A stretch of DNA of 64,000 nucleotides, from positions 123,803 to 187,802 of the forward strand of contig JAUJYN010000032.1 in NCBI GenBank assembly GCA_030737835.1, given 5' to 3'. The stretch is from Acorus gramineus (lineage: Eukaryota > Streptophyta > Magnoliopsida > Acorales > Acoraceae). This document shows positions 18,226-29,878 of this stretch, in pieces. The notes below the pieces were generated by a model. The model saw only the letters and a list, made by a program, of their open reading frames with translations, was not told where the DNA came from and did no database searches. Made by a program: the position numbers and the translations under genes. Positions within the stretch are counted from its first letter, which is position 1, and the number at the start of each line of letters is the position of its first letter.

Positions 18226-20595
18226 TTGTTAATCAAATGCCCACACCATGGGCTTGACAAAGCCCAACTAGTTCACTTTTTCTATAAGGGACTACCTCAC
18301 ACACATAGGAACATGATTGAGTCCATGCACAAGGGTAAGTTCATGGATCAGACCCCTGATGAAGCCTATGAGTTCCTTGTAGATTTAGCTGAGAATGCCC
18401 AGAATTGGAGTAGCTATGACAATGAAGTTGATGATAGAGGATCTAGAAAGTCAGGTATTTATGAAATAAAAGCAGATCCAGATCTTAAATATGTCATGAC
18501 CAACTTAGTGGATGGGGTGAACAAATTGAGCAAGAAGTTCGATACTTTTGCGGTAACAACAAATCGGAACTCACAGAGAGATCCAAACCCCATAATGAAT
18601 GTGGAACATGAGCCACACAACATATGTCTCATTTGTGATAGTTCAGAGCATCTAGTGGAGTGTTGCCCTAGTTTGCCCACCATCAAGGCTGAGCAGGCAA
18701 ATTCGATTAATTCATATAATGCCTTCAAAAAGCCCACTCCCAATTCTTTTGGCCCAGTATACCATCCTGATAATAGGTTTCATCCAAACTTCTCTTATAG
18801 GCAGAATGAACCTATCCAATATCAAGGTGGTCCACCAGGGTATCAAAGAAATTTTTCTAGGCCAAGCCCGTCACAAGCTCCTCAGTTGAACCAACCTTTG
18901 GTTCCACCTCCTCCTCCTTATGTTGCTCCCACTCCTCAACAACCCTCACATCTGGAAGCCATGATGGCTAACATGATGAAGCAACAACAAGAATTCATCC
19001 ATCAGCAGCAGCAAACCAATTTGTCACAAACCCAGACTAATCAAATCCATGCACAAGCAATTGCAAAACTTGAAGTTAGTCTAAGCCAAATAGCCAGTTC
19101 TCTAGTAGATAGGAAGAAGGGTGAATTACCTAGTCAGCCAGTGCCTAATCCTAGTAGGCAACAGAGTCAAGGCCCAATAGGGCAATATCAGGTTAACTCT
19201 AATGAAAACTCATCCCATGAAGTCCAGGCCATTACCACCTTAACATATGGCAGGCGAGTGGACAAAAAGGTCCAACTCCCCAAGGAAAAAAGTGAAGAAA
19301 TCGCGGTCCATAAGACTGCTGACCAGGAAGAAGGTCAGGAGACCCAAGAGAAGGGAAATGAAACCCAGGAAATAGCACCAAAGCCAGTAGATGTCTACAA
19401 ACCCAAAGCTCCTTATCCTCTTAGATTGCAAGAACCCAAGAAAAGTTCTCATTTTGATGATATCATGGAAGTATTCAAAAATGTTCAGATCAATATACCT
19501 TTCTTAGATGCCATCAAACAGATTCCCTCCTATACAAAATTCCTGAAAGATCTCACCACGGTGAAAAGGAGAACCAGTGTTCCTAGGCACGCTGTGATGG
19601 CTGCACAAGCCTCATCTTTCATTCAACAGCAAATTGCCCCTAAATATAAGGACCCTGGTTGCCCCACAATTGCGATCAAAGTAGGAGAGACTATCATCCA
19701 AAGAGCCCTCCTAGATTTAGGAGCCAGTGTGAATTTGCTACCCTATTCTGTGTACAAGGAGTTAGGTTTGGGGGAGTTAAAACCCACAGACATTACCCTT
19801 TCATTAGCAGATAGAACTGTGAAATATCCAAAGGGAATTGTGGAGGATGTGATTGTCAAGGTGAAAGAATTCTATTATCCTGTGGATTTTGTAGTCTTAG
19901 AAACTGAACCAGTGAAAAACCCAGGCAGCCATATCCCTGTGATCCTAGGCAGACCATTTTTAGCCACATCAGATGCTGTTATTAGATGTCGGAATGGTAT
20001 AATGACTCTAGCCTTCGGAAACATGACTGTCCAACTCAATGTTTTCCATAGTAGTAACCAATCAACTGAAATTGATGATCTTGAGGAAGTTTGCATGATT
20101 GATGATATGATCAACAACTCTTTGGAAGAGTCGAGTTATTCTGACCCATTCAGCAAAGATTTTGATAAAGAAGGTTCAATTAGGGAAGCAAATGCACTTT
20201 TAGATTCCGCTCTATTCATGGATACTAGCAAATGGGCCACTCAGTTTGAATCATTGCCCATTTCTGAATCTTTGCTGGTGTCATCTAGTGTCAATTCACC
20301 CCAGTTAGAGTTTAAGGATCATTTCCCTGTACCCTTCATTGACCAAGTCCCTATTTATGGCAAGGCCTACCATTTACCTGTCAAATTAGAATACAAAGCA
20401 TATTGGGTAATGAAACGCCTCAATTTTGATCGCGACAAGGCAAAAGAACATAGGAAACTGCAACTCGATGAGTTAGAAGAGATTAGGAATGATGCATATA
20501 ACTGTGCCGCAAGGTACAAGGACCGCATGAAGACCATGCATGATAAGATTATCTTTCGTAAGGAATTTTTCTCCGGTCAGAAGGTCCTTTTGTAG
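18226..20595 (+). pseudogene. gag C-part, protease and integrase-end remnant (Athila-1)
   Basis: A long open stretch (789 codons). It starts with the gag C-terminal part (LIKCPHHGLDKAQLVHFFYKG) and a CCHC-like motif (CLICDSSEHLVECC). A proline/glutamine-rich middle follows, then an aspartic protease with DLGASVNLLPYSVYKELGLG (aspartate at residue 497, near 19714) and VILGRPFLATSDAVI. The end (about residues 710-789) resembles the C-terminal part of a Ty3/gypsy integrase (YGKAYHLPVKLE, KLQLDELEEIRNDAY). Reverse transcriptase and RNase H are not seen. Being open does not make it functional; it is a fossil lacking core enzymes. Confidence 0.85.
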
Positions 20596-20811
20596 AATTC
20601 TAGACTTCATTTATTTCCTGGGAAATTGAAATCTCGCTGGACTGGCCCATACACAGTTGAGAAAGTTCATCCACATGGGGCGATTGAAATCCATAATGCC
20701 AAGGATGGTAGTACTTTCCAAGTCAATGGACATCGTTTGAAACCATATCTTGAGTATCTGAGCCCAGAAGTTGAGGAGACACTTTTGGAAGATCCTGTGT
20801 ATCAGGATTGA
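20596..20811 (+). pseudogene. Integrase C-terminal tail remnant (Athila-1)
   Basis: The reading [19 protein letters not shown], then [12 protein letters not shown], matches the end of Athila-type integrase/pol. It lies directly after the long open stretch. It ends near 20811 and is followed by non-coding DNA. Confidence 0.75.
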
Positions 20812-22671
20812 TCACTTTGTACATCTATGAGATTTTTAGGTTTAGGGTTAGGACATTTTTCAATTGTTATGCTTTGAATTTGAGTACATATTTGTCATTT
20901 CTACGTTTCTATGCGGATTCACTGAGCTATTTTGTCACAGGATAAATTATAAGAATTCACATCAAATAAGGTATGCAGTCTCTACCTTCTTCTATTGTCC
21001 TTTTCATTCAGCATCACATGCATCATTTTGTAGTTGTCATTCACATTGAGGACAATGTTAGATTTAGGTTTGGGGGTATAATCAACAAATTTTGATGTGA
21101 AATTAAAAAAAAAAAAAAAAATTTTGAGAAAACTTCAATCATTGGGATACCTTTGGCTTGCCAGATTAATTTTCACTTTAGTTGTTAATTCTATCATGTG
21201 TCTAAAATGTTTTTCGCAAATTTCAAGTCTTGGAAAAATTTTCAGCACTTATAGCCACATGTATGTAGCCTAAATGGAAAAGTGAAATTTAAGGGAGAGA
21301 ACTGGATGAATCATTAGCGGAGACTTAACCTAGGAGAGATTTGAGCCATTCTATTCTTGGAGTGTCTTTACATAATTCTGAGTTACAAGTTAACTCAAAT
21401 TTTTCTTGTTTTCGCTTAAATGTCGTTTGCTTGATCTCTTTATTCTTGTTTTGATCAAAGACTCGTGAACACCATAAAAATTGGATTACTACACTAGAAA
21501 CTCCTCTGAAATCTTTTCAAGGCATATAATAACTATGTGAAACTTAGGAAATGATTTAGGCCATCTTTGTTAACCCATCTATCATGTTCAACTAACCTAT
21601 TCTTACACTTATCCACTAGTCAAACCCCTTGAGCCATATAAGCCTTTCTTTGTTCAACCTATTTTTTTTAACCTACACTCCACTCAATGAGTGTAACCTT
21701 AAATTTTGCTTTGGGAATGAGGAAAGAAAAAGAAAAAGAAAGATCAATCAATTACTATGAAATTTCATGGAAGGGTTATTACTATCATGATTTTTAAGAA
21801 AAAAAAAAAACAGTGAAAAAAGAAAAAGAAAGATCAATCAATTACTATGAAATTTCATGGAAGGGTTATTACTATCATGATTTTTAAGAAAAAAAAACAG
21901 TGAAAAAAAAAGAAAAAAAAAAAAAAATACTCGATATTCATCAAAAAGTATACAAATTCTCAAAGCATTGTCCAGTTATCAATAATAACCCTAGCCCCAT
22001 TACAACCTATTGAAAAGACCTACTTGATCCTAAATGTAATGTGGTTAAAATGTGGAGAATAGATGAAGAGGACTTACGGTGTTTAATCCAATGTTCTTGA
22101 GTCGATGATATTCCGTTCCTGAGATCAAATTAAATTTTTATTTTTCTTTGATATGGTCCGTCCTTCTATAAATTTTATATGTGGATGATTTGAATTTTGA
22201 TTCCTTGTCACATATAAGTTGAGAGAAATAAGCCCACTTCTGAGTGATTTCCTTGTTGAGTGTAATATCCAGTGAGTTTTTGAAGTCAAGGCGAAATCCA
22301 TTCTTAAGGTAATCAAAATTAAGTTTTACTGGGAAAAAGAAAGCTACATCTTTGTTGGCTATGCACACACACACTTCAGGACTTGATTATGAGTGAAAAC
22401 TTCTAACATGTGTATAGAGTTCTCAACTTTAGTAGATTTTTATAAAGCTCCCGAAGATGTCATTGTTTTCAAAAAAAAAAAAAAAAAAAAAAGAATTTTG
22501 TGGGTATATTCGCTGCAAACCCTCACGAGACACAACTCGTCCACTAGGGTGACCTAGGGGTTTAAAGGCTTGTTGCACATGCTAAGTGTAACCGCGATTC
22601 CTGCGAAAGTGAGTTAGGATTTTTTTTTTAGTTTTGCTCGAGGACTAGCAAAAAGGCGGTTTGGGGGTATT
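20812..22671 (+). other. Athila-1 long non-coding 3' region with polypurine tract
   Basis: About 1.86 kb without a recognisable gene, where some Athila elements keep an env-like frame; none is seen here. It has A-rich runs and a 90-bp tandem duplication (21727-21905). A stretch at 22495-22600 is shared with Athila-2 (near 55570-55670, opposite strand). The last bases, GGTTTGGGGGTATT (22658-22671), are the polypurine tract before the 3' LTR. Confidence 0.75.
21727..21905 (+). repeat. 90-bp tandem duplication in Athila-1 3' region
   Basis: Two near-identical units, each containing GATCAATCAATTACTATG, lie 90 bases apart (starts of this motif at 21742 and 21832). They are bounded by GAAAAAGAAA runs, which suggests slippage or unequal crossing-over. 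Confidence 0.85.
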
Positions 22672-23817
22672 TGTTAGATATTCAAAAGAACATATTTTTA
22701 TATGCTTTTAAGAGTTGTTTTGGAACATTTCCCTATGTAATTATTCATATATACATGCATATTAGGGAAGTTTCTATTCTTTATATTCAAAGCATATTTT
22801 GCACAAATTGACAATATTTATACAATTAATATGCATTATCATATTTTTCATATAGAGCCATATTTTAAAATTCAGAAATCTAAATTTGGCAGTATTTAAA
22901 TTTGGCAGGTTATAAATTGGAGAAGGAATTAGCATTCAAAGCTTCATCAAAACTTCTAAAAATGATCTACCAAATCAATAAAATCTTCAATCAAATCAGC
23001 TTTGACATCTCCAACAAATCAACAAGATCTCTAACAGATTTTGCAATTATATCTCCAACATATTTTGCAAATCAGCATTAACAACTCAAGCAAATCAGCA
23101 TTTACAACTAATTCAACCCTCAAAACCCCTATAAAAAGGGCATTCAGCCAAGGAATTTATTTTCAGTTTTTGTTATTTCTTTTCTGTTTTAGTTTTTGTT
23201 TTTATTTCTTTAGTATTAGAGACAGATTCTCTTGTGTTTTCAATAAAGTGCATTATTATTTTATGGAATATTTTTATTTTTATTCTAGAATTTCATCAAC
23301 CATGGTAGGCTAGAAAATCCTTCCATCAAGGAGAGGATTCCACCCCATGAGATTGAGTGATTGATTATTTTCTTTGTGCATTGATGTTTTCTGATTTGTT
23401 CTTCATGTTTATATAGTTTCTTCAACTCAGATTTCTTTTGATTATGGGTATTTTTAGATCTTCCGTCGTTCTACTTAGATGGGATACGGTTGATGCTTTA
23501 TAAACCCTATTTTTAAATCGAAACTGCTTTTGAAATATTCTGTTTTCATTGAATGCAAAAGAAAGAATTATCACGATATTCGTGGGGTGGATTTCCAATC
23601 CTTGGTGGTCTTTTTTTATACATTGACTTCAACCTAAGCTTTTCAAATAATTTTTTTTAAACCTTTTTGCCAAATATTGATAATCTTGTACTTTTATTCG
23701 TTTGCTTCAATAGCCTCCCTGTGGATTCGACCCCTTGCTACCACTTTCTACCTAGGTAAGGGTTTTATATTTTCGTTGGCAAAGACGAGATTTTAACGAC
23801 AATCAAAACAACCAATA
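22672..23817 (+). repeat. Athila-1 3' LTR
   Basis: It begins TGTTAGATATTC after the polypurine tract and ends just before the target copy TATCT. TATA box 23130-23137; AATAAA 23242-23247. It differs from the 5' LTR by small indels and few base changes. Confidence 0.9.
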
Positions 23818-23822
23818 TATCT

Positions 23823-24906
23823 CCCTTCCCTTTATAAAATCTACCAACTCAATATTCAACTTGTTAAGAAGATTATAAATATCGGACAACCTAATCAAAA
23901 CATATTTTATCAAATCAAATACAAGAGATTTTTGAAGAAGGTAATAAAAAATTCACATGAAAGGTTTCAAAAGAGAATTGAATGAGAGATTGATATTCAA
24001 TAAAGCAAACAATATGGAGAATTCAGATCTAAATATAAAATCCTAAACTAGCATTGCATGGTTTCATCTTCAACCCTAGTTGAAGATTTAGCTACTAGAA
24101 AACATGATCAAACTAAATAAAAATAAATAAATAAAAGACATCATATTATTGAAAAATTCTTGAAAATAAAAATATTAAAGTAATATTAAAATTCAGATCT
24201 AAATATATACAGACATCCAAAGATATGAGATGAAAAGAAAAACAAAAACAAAGCAAAACTCTTGAATCTTTCTTCTCCTTTGGTTGTCCCTTTGCCTCCT
24301 TCTTTTATTTTTTTTCTTGGCTTCATATGTGTTCCTTTTATAGCCTCCAGCCTTGAATCTTGACCATTGATTTGCAATGAATTGGATGGTTAAGATTGGC
24401 CATCAACCTTCCTCATATGAATATTTGACAATTTTAGCAGGTAAAATCTTTCATTCCCGTCATTAATTTTTTGCAGAATCTTCGGATGAATTTTTGACCC
24501 CTAATAAGGTGGAATTGCAAAATATTCATGAAACATTGATTTGTAGATCTTGAAAATATCTTTCCAACGCCATATCTTGGGCCAAAATATGATATTTGAG
24601 GCAAAAGTTATGGTCGAAATAGTGGGACGGTTTTAACATTGATTTGAAGAATATTTGATTGGATTTTGATTTTTGATTCTCTCTTCACCAAATCTTTATC
24701 CAGCATAATATTGGATCTTCAAGAATCCTCTTGATTCTCCTTCATATCTTTAAATGCTTTATAGAATATTTTGCATTGATAATCATCATTTATCTCAATT
24801 ACCTGCAATAACAAATAAATTCTGAATATTAGTCATTATTACACATAAAATTAGGAAATAGAAAACTAAATTAAGGGGATTAAATGTGCAAATAATACGC
24901 TTATCA
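23823..24906 (-). repeat. Athila-2 3' LTR, inner part
   Basis: It continues the LTR begun at 12046 and ends TTATCA, the complement of the LTR start TGATAAG. A minus-strand TATA box (CTATAAAAGG) lies at 24334-24343. The target copy AAATA of Tekay-like copy 2 overlaps its last base. Confidence 0.75.
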
Positions 24907-24910
24907 AATA

Positions 24911-27900
24911 TGTCACGCCCCAGGGCGGCCGTCCCCGGGAAGCGGCAAGTGTATATAAAATATCAGAATCTACACAGGAGGTCAATAATATATCATACAC
25001 AAACAACCAGAATGACACACAGATAACAAAGGGGCTGACATGATATATACACCAAATGCGGAAGCAAAAGACTGAATCTGTAAATAAACATTCTACAGAC
25101 TCGATACTCAATCATCTGTCCTGTGAGAGCCAATATACATAGTAACAACTGAATATATACTGACGCGTGCCAAGCACGAAAATAAAATACATACAGTCAA
25201 GAAGGGATGCTGATAACCTCTGGCACTCGCGGAACGTGGCGCTGCTCCGCTACTGAAGGAATCCCTCGGAAAGCTCCAACTGCTGCTCGGCTCCAGCTCA
25301 GGCTCAGTGACCACTGGGGAAAAACATATGCGAGGGGTGAGCCACACGCTCAGTGAACAGCACAACCCATGCATCACAGACAATATTTACCACAATTCCA
25401 TTATTTATCCAGTCTCTAAGTGGCATAACAACATAATCCAGTGGTTCGTACCTCGCCGAACCACCACACCCTCACTCTCACCCATCAATGGGTGACATAG
25501 GCTATTGGGACTGATAATCATCCAATCACAAATCCAGTAGGTCGCTCATCGCCAACCCACTACACCCTCACCCTCACCCTACCACGGGTGACATAGGATT
25601 TGGGACTGACTAGGCTGTTGGTCACCCTTGGTCCACCGATAGTCTCTCCTCCACTCCGTAGGCTGCTGGCCTTCACCCATACCTTCAGCACAGTCCGTCA
25701 CAAATATCGGGAGGCGCCTACTGATGGGAGCCCTCGAAAGGGATGACCTTATCACGCTGGGGCAGTCTCTACACGGATCCAACGAAGGGAAACAGAACAG
25801 CCCATCCATACGCATATGATCCACTCGGATCCGCCGATAATACATCTCTACAACTCTAATTCCATGAACTCTTCAGAGTTCCTCCAGGGCGCATAACCAA
25901 GATGCGGGGAACATGTACAATAAAAGCAAGGTTGTAATATCATTGGGGGAAAGAACTCGGGAGGGCGGCGTGAGTTCCCGATATAGGATACCCCGACAAC
26001 CAAACAAGGAACACGGAGTACCCTAACCCGGGTCTCACCGCTGTCCTCGCAAGGCCCCTCCCCTATAATATTCACTAATATGCTAATAATCGTACCAGTT
26101 ATATAACATTACTTATAATATTAATGGGACTAGAAACCTTGGGAGGGCAGCATGAGGTCCCGATACAGGACATCCCGACAACCAAACAAGGAACACGGAG
26201 TACCCTAACACGGGTCTCAATGTTGACCTCGCAAGGCTCCTCCCTATAATATTATCTAAGGCATGCGAATTAACATACACTAGCATTTAATTCAATAAAT
26301 AAACTAGTAGGACGCATGCATAGGCCGAGGTTTCCTATCATGAAAACAGGGGGCATGGTGCATGGCTCTTACACCTATCCTAAGGGTGCAAGTCCCTAAT
26401 ATGCAAAGACTAGGGTAGCATGCATTCTACATTTAAATCATGCAAGCATGGATTACATATTATTGCAGGTTAATATACATCCATGGTGCCCCAGGAGAGG
26501 TCGGTATACGCCCAAGTGCGTATAACGCCTCTCTACTGGGTTGGATTGTCCCACTCACCGAAGTTCGGGTTGTCGCGCGACCGCCCGTCAGGATCTGCAA
26601 GACAGACATTTATATGGTGAGTTAAAATCCACAACTACTACCAAAGACATCAAAATTCACAAAACTCACTGACAAACAACCAACACTCGGGCAAACGTGC
26701 ATATGACCCGCACGCACGCTAGCCCGAGCACCCCGGCAACCACCCGCACGGTCACCCGATCGCCCGGGTGCACCGCCGTGCCTCAGCCAACGCACCCCGC
26801 GCACCGCCGGGCCCCCGCCCGCCGCCTGGACGCGCCGCCGAACCTCCCGGGTGCACCGCGCGCCCCCTGCACCCCAGCGCAGCCGCCCGGCACACCCCAC
26901 ACGCCTCGCGCTCGCCCACGAGCACCCCGCACGCCCCGCGCGCACCCCGCGCGCACCTTCAGCCCCCTCATCCGCGCGCACCTACCAGCCTCTACCCGCG
27001 CGCACCACGCGCGCACCACCCGCTCGCACCCACTGCACCGCGCGCACGCCTGCGCTACAGCCCAGCGCCCGGTATCTGCGGCCCAGCACCCGACGCTCAG
27101 CGCCCAGCACCCGGGACCCTCACCCAGCGCCCACGCGCACGCCTGCGCAGCACGCACCCAGCGCGCCTGGCAGCACGCGCCCAGCGCACCTGCCAACCTA
27201 CGCGCATCGCCGAGTGGCCCGAGCACCGTTCGCCTTGCATGCCCAGCCACTGTCCGCCTGATGCCCGAGCGCCCCCTGCCAGCTGCCCGAGCATGGCCTG
27301 CCCTGCTCGCACAGCCCGCAGCCAGCCTACCCGCATGCCTCCCCCTGCACCCCCCTAGCGCACACCCGCGCGCACGCGCTCGCACGCCCGGCAAACTGGT
27401 GCGCCTGCTCCCAGCCTACCTGCCTGCCCCGAGCGCACGCCGCGCGCACGCCCGCCTGCGGTGCCCAGCGCCCAGCGCTCAGCACCCCTGCTCGCCCAGC
27501 ACGCCTGCAGCACCACCCGAGCGAACGCCGCGCGCACGCCTGCGCGCACGCACCCGCGCGCCCGGCCACCTGGTGCGTCCACCTGCTAACACAGCCGCCC
27601 AACCTACCCGGACAGCCCAACTCCTAGACCGAGCCATCCAACCTCCACCACCTGCCACCCCCGGCCTTTGACCACCTCACAGCCCTCCAACGGCCACCCA
27701 CCGCCGCCGACCACCTCCCAACCACAAATCTACCCTCCTAACATACATCTAAGCATGAAAAAGAGAGGAAAAAGAGGCTTATCGAGGGGAAGAAGGGAAG
27801 TCCGGACGCTCCCCGCGCACCGAAACCTTTCCCGAGAGGCTTCCACCGCCCGGATCTATCTTGGCCCTCGAAATGGTCCAAAACAGAGGAGAAGAGAGGG

Positions 27901-28368
27901 GGGACGGAGGGGCAAATCTCGCCGGAATCGAGATTTGAAACCACCGGGGTGTAGATCGGGACCCGATCTACACTTCCTATGCTTCAGGTTTTTAGGTTTG
28001 AGGGGTCTAGGGCGCTCAAAAGTGAGAAAGGAGAGGGGAGAGAGAGAAATCACTTGGTAGGGATGATGAATAGTGATTTTGAAATTAGATCACACCTATA
28101 TATAGCGAGCGACTTAAAATACCCGGATACGCCCCGAAACTGTGAAATTTCAGAAACGTTACCGGAATTCGATGAAATTTTCGTGAGAGGCCTAAAATGG
28201 CACCAGGACACCAAATATGCAATTAGATTTCCAATTGGAGTCCTCTAACTCAGGACGATAGCTAACAGTCCAAAAATTAGCGGTTCCGATCGAAAAACCA
28301 AAAAAATGAAAAAACTGCCAGAACGCTCCAACGGTTACCAGCAGGTTAAAAGTGACACATATATAACA
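24911..28368 (-). repeat. Giant LTR copy L6 (3' LTR of copy 2)
   Basis: 3458 bp, from TGTCACGCCCC to CATATATAACA. Two boxes (second core 26137-26236, first ending at 26054), 36-nt exon-like segment 26559-26594, GC-rich tract about 26690-27720, TATA box 28096-28105. There is no W-box cluster. It is subtype 2, like L5, L7 and L12. Confidence 0.92.
28096..28105 (-). promoter_or_regulatory. TATA box in U3 of L6
   Basis: CTATATATAG read on the minus strand, about 265 bases from the LTR start. L7 has the same box at about 34599-34608. If it is used, U3 is short and about 3 kb of the LTR is transcribed leader. Confidence 0.6.
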
Positions 28369-28384
28369 TTCTTCCCCCCTTAGG
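28369..28384 (-). other. Polypurine tract of Tekay-like copy 2
   Basis: Minus strand CCTAAGGGGGGAAGAA directly before the 3' LTR start. It is preceded by GAGGACAAAATTT, a context often seen upstream of the 3' LTR in Tekay/Del-type elements. The same tract precedes L9 at 38842-38857. Confidence 0.85.
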
Positions 28385-28399
28385 AAATTTTGTCCTCAA

Positions 28400-29170
28400 A
28401 ATATGCAAAAACATCTAGGAGGGGAAAAGATGCGGATACGCGTCACACCTGGCATCCTTGAGCTCTCAAGTGTCCTCGACACCGGAATGGTGCTGCCATC
28501 GCACCTCGACCAACTGGACGGTCTTGGTGCAGAGCCTCCTCACGCGGCGGTCCATGATCACAATCGACTGCTCCACGAATGGCTGTCCGGCTCAGAGACG
28601 AGCGGCTCGAACGGGATGACGTGAGCAGGATCGCGGACACACCCTTACCCAACTGCGAACCCACCACTCCAAGACGGAGAGGTAAGAATTGGCGCTGAGG
28701 TGAGCCTCCGATAAAACTCCAGGAAGCTCTCGACCAACTGGACGGTCTTGGTGCAGAGCCTCCTCACGCGGCGGTCCATGATCTCAATCGACTGCTCCAC
28801 GAATGACTGTCCGGCTCAGAGACGAGCGGCTCGAACGGGATGACGTGAGCAGGATCGCGGACACACCTTTACCCAACTGCGAACCCACCACTCCAAGACG
28901 GAGAGGTAAGAATTGGCGCTGAGGTGAGCCTCCGATAAAACTCCAGGAAGCTCTCCTCGCAAGAAGGGGACCACTCGAACCGGACATCCTTCCGAGTAAG
29001 GCGGTTAAGAGGAACAGCTATCTTCGAGAGTCCCTCGTCAAGCTTCCTGCAATAACCCTCCAACTCGGGAAGCTCCGAATCCTTGCGGGGTTCGACGGTC
29101 GGCGCCAATTTGACGCGACGAGCGTCTTGCCCGGGTCCACAGATATGCCTTCACCAGAAACCACTCAGCC
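28400..29170 (-). pseudogene. Reverse transcriptase/RNase H edge remnant (copy 2)
   Basis: The minus-strand reading includes KIAVPLNRLTRKDVRFEWSP, then CEESFLEF and TSAPILT. This is the end of Ty3/gypsy reverse transcriptase leading toward RNase H. Only this edge of pol is recognisable; integrase and the main reverse transcriptase body are not seen. It is broken. Confidence 0.75.
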
Positions 29171-29239
29171 CAAAAGGCCTTAACCTCTAACCAAAACTCG
29201 CACTTGATCTCTCATCCATCTGATGCTTCCCTGGCATCC

Positions 29240-29830
29240 CTTACCTGGGAAAAGAAACCTTGGGAGGGCACCATGAAATCCCGATATAGGATACCCCGAC
29301 AACCAAACAAGGAACACGAAGTACCCTAGCCCGGGTTTCAACGCCGACCTCACAAGGCCCCTTAATCCAGAAAGGAACACTGGAAGAAGACATCATTTTA
29401 AAGAACACTACTAACCCCTCCGGATCATCTACCTCTAGATGATCACCCAACGATGTCCTTCAACATCCACTACAAGACCGGACCCAACATCATTGGGAAT
29501 GGTCCAACAGAACTTGGGTCACGAGCGACCCGTCTTCGCCTCATCCACACCCTCACTCCCAAAAGGAGACATTTTGGGACTTTGGGAGAGACTTAGACTG
29601 CTCTCTACCCCTGGTCCACCGGTAGCCTCTCCCCGCTCCGTAGCTCGCCTGGTCCTCTGACCGGGAGCCTGTCTAACGCCGGGGCTGTACTACGTGGATC
29701 CGACGAAGGGGAGAGCGATTCCACGCTCGCGGCACCATTCAATAATCTCTTACCGGGTAGCCCCTACCTAGCATACTCCCAAATTCAGTACCCCTCCGAC
29801 TGCATCGGTGGTACCTACTGATGGGAACTC
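29240..29830 (-). repeat. LTR-like blocks inside copy 2
   Basis: A box repeat (29259-29357) is followed by a stretch about 29490-29830 that resembles the LTR's second intron-like tract (GGTCCACCGGTAGCCTCTC, TACTGATGGGA, GGATCCGACGAAGGG). The two blocks are in the opposite order to that in an LTR on this strand, so this is not simply a leftover LTR. The same arrangement is in copy 3 (39500-40460). Confidence 0.7.
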
Positions 29831-29878
29831 TCTGCTAGGACGGCTATAACCCGGCTTCCTTAACCCAAACAACCGCTC

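Larger units (their letters stand above)
12406..23817 (+). mobile_element. Athila-like Ty3/gypsy element, Athila-1, with both LTRs
   Basis: Bounded by the target duplication TATCT (12401-12405 and 23818-23822). Parts: 5' LTR 12406-13579, primer site 13583-13600, leader, gag, protease, a C-terminal integrase remnant, a long non-coding 3' region, a polypurine tract ending at 22671, and 3' LTR 22672-23817. Solo LTR L5 sits in gag. No reverse transcriptase or RNase H is recognised, so it could not have moved alone. The two LTRs look very alike, with small differences and a few indels, which suggests a fairly recent insertion. It is broken but structurally well bounded. Confidence 0.88.

Noticed and set aside
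20812-22671. An env-like gene in the 3' region of Athila-1
   Set aside because: No open frame of useful length and no envelope-like motif; the region is A-rich and has a tandem duplication.
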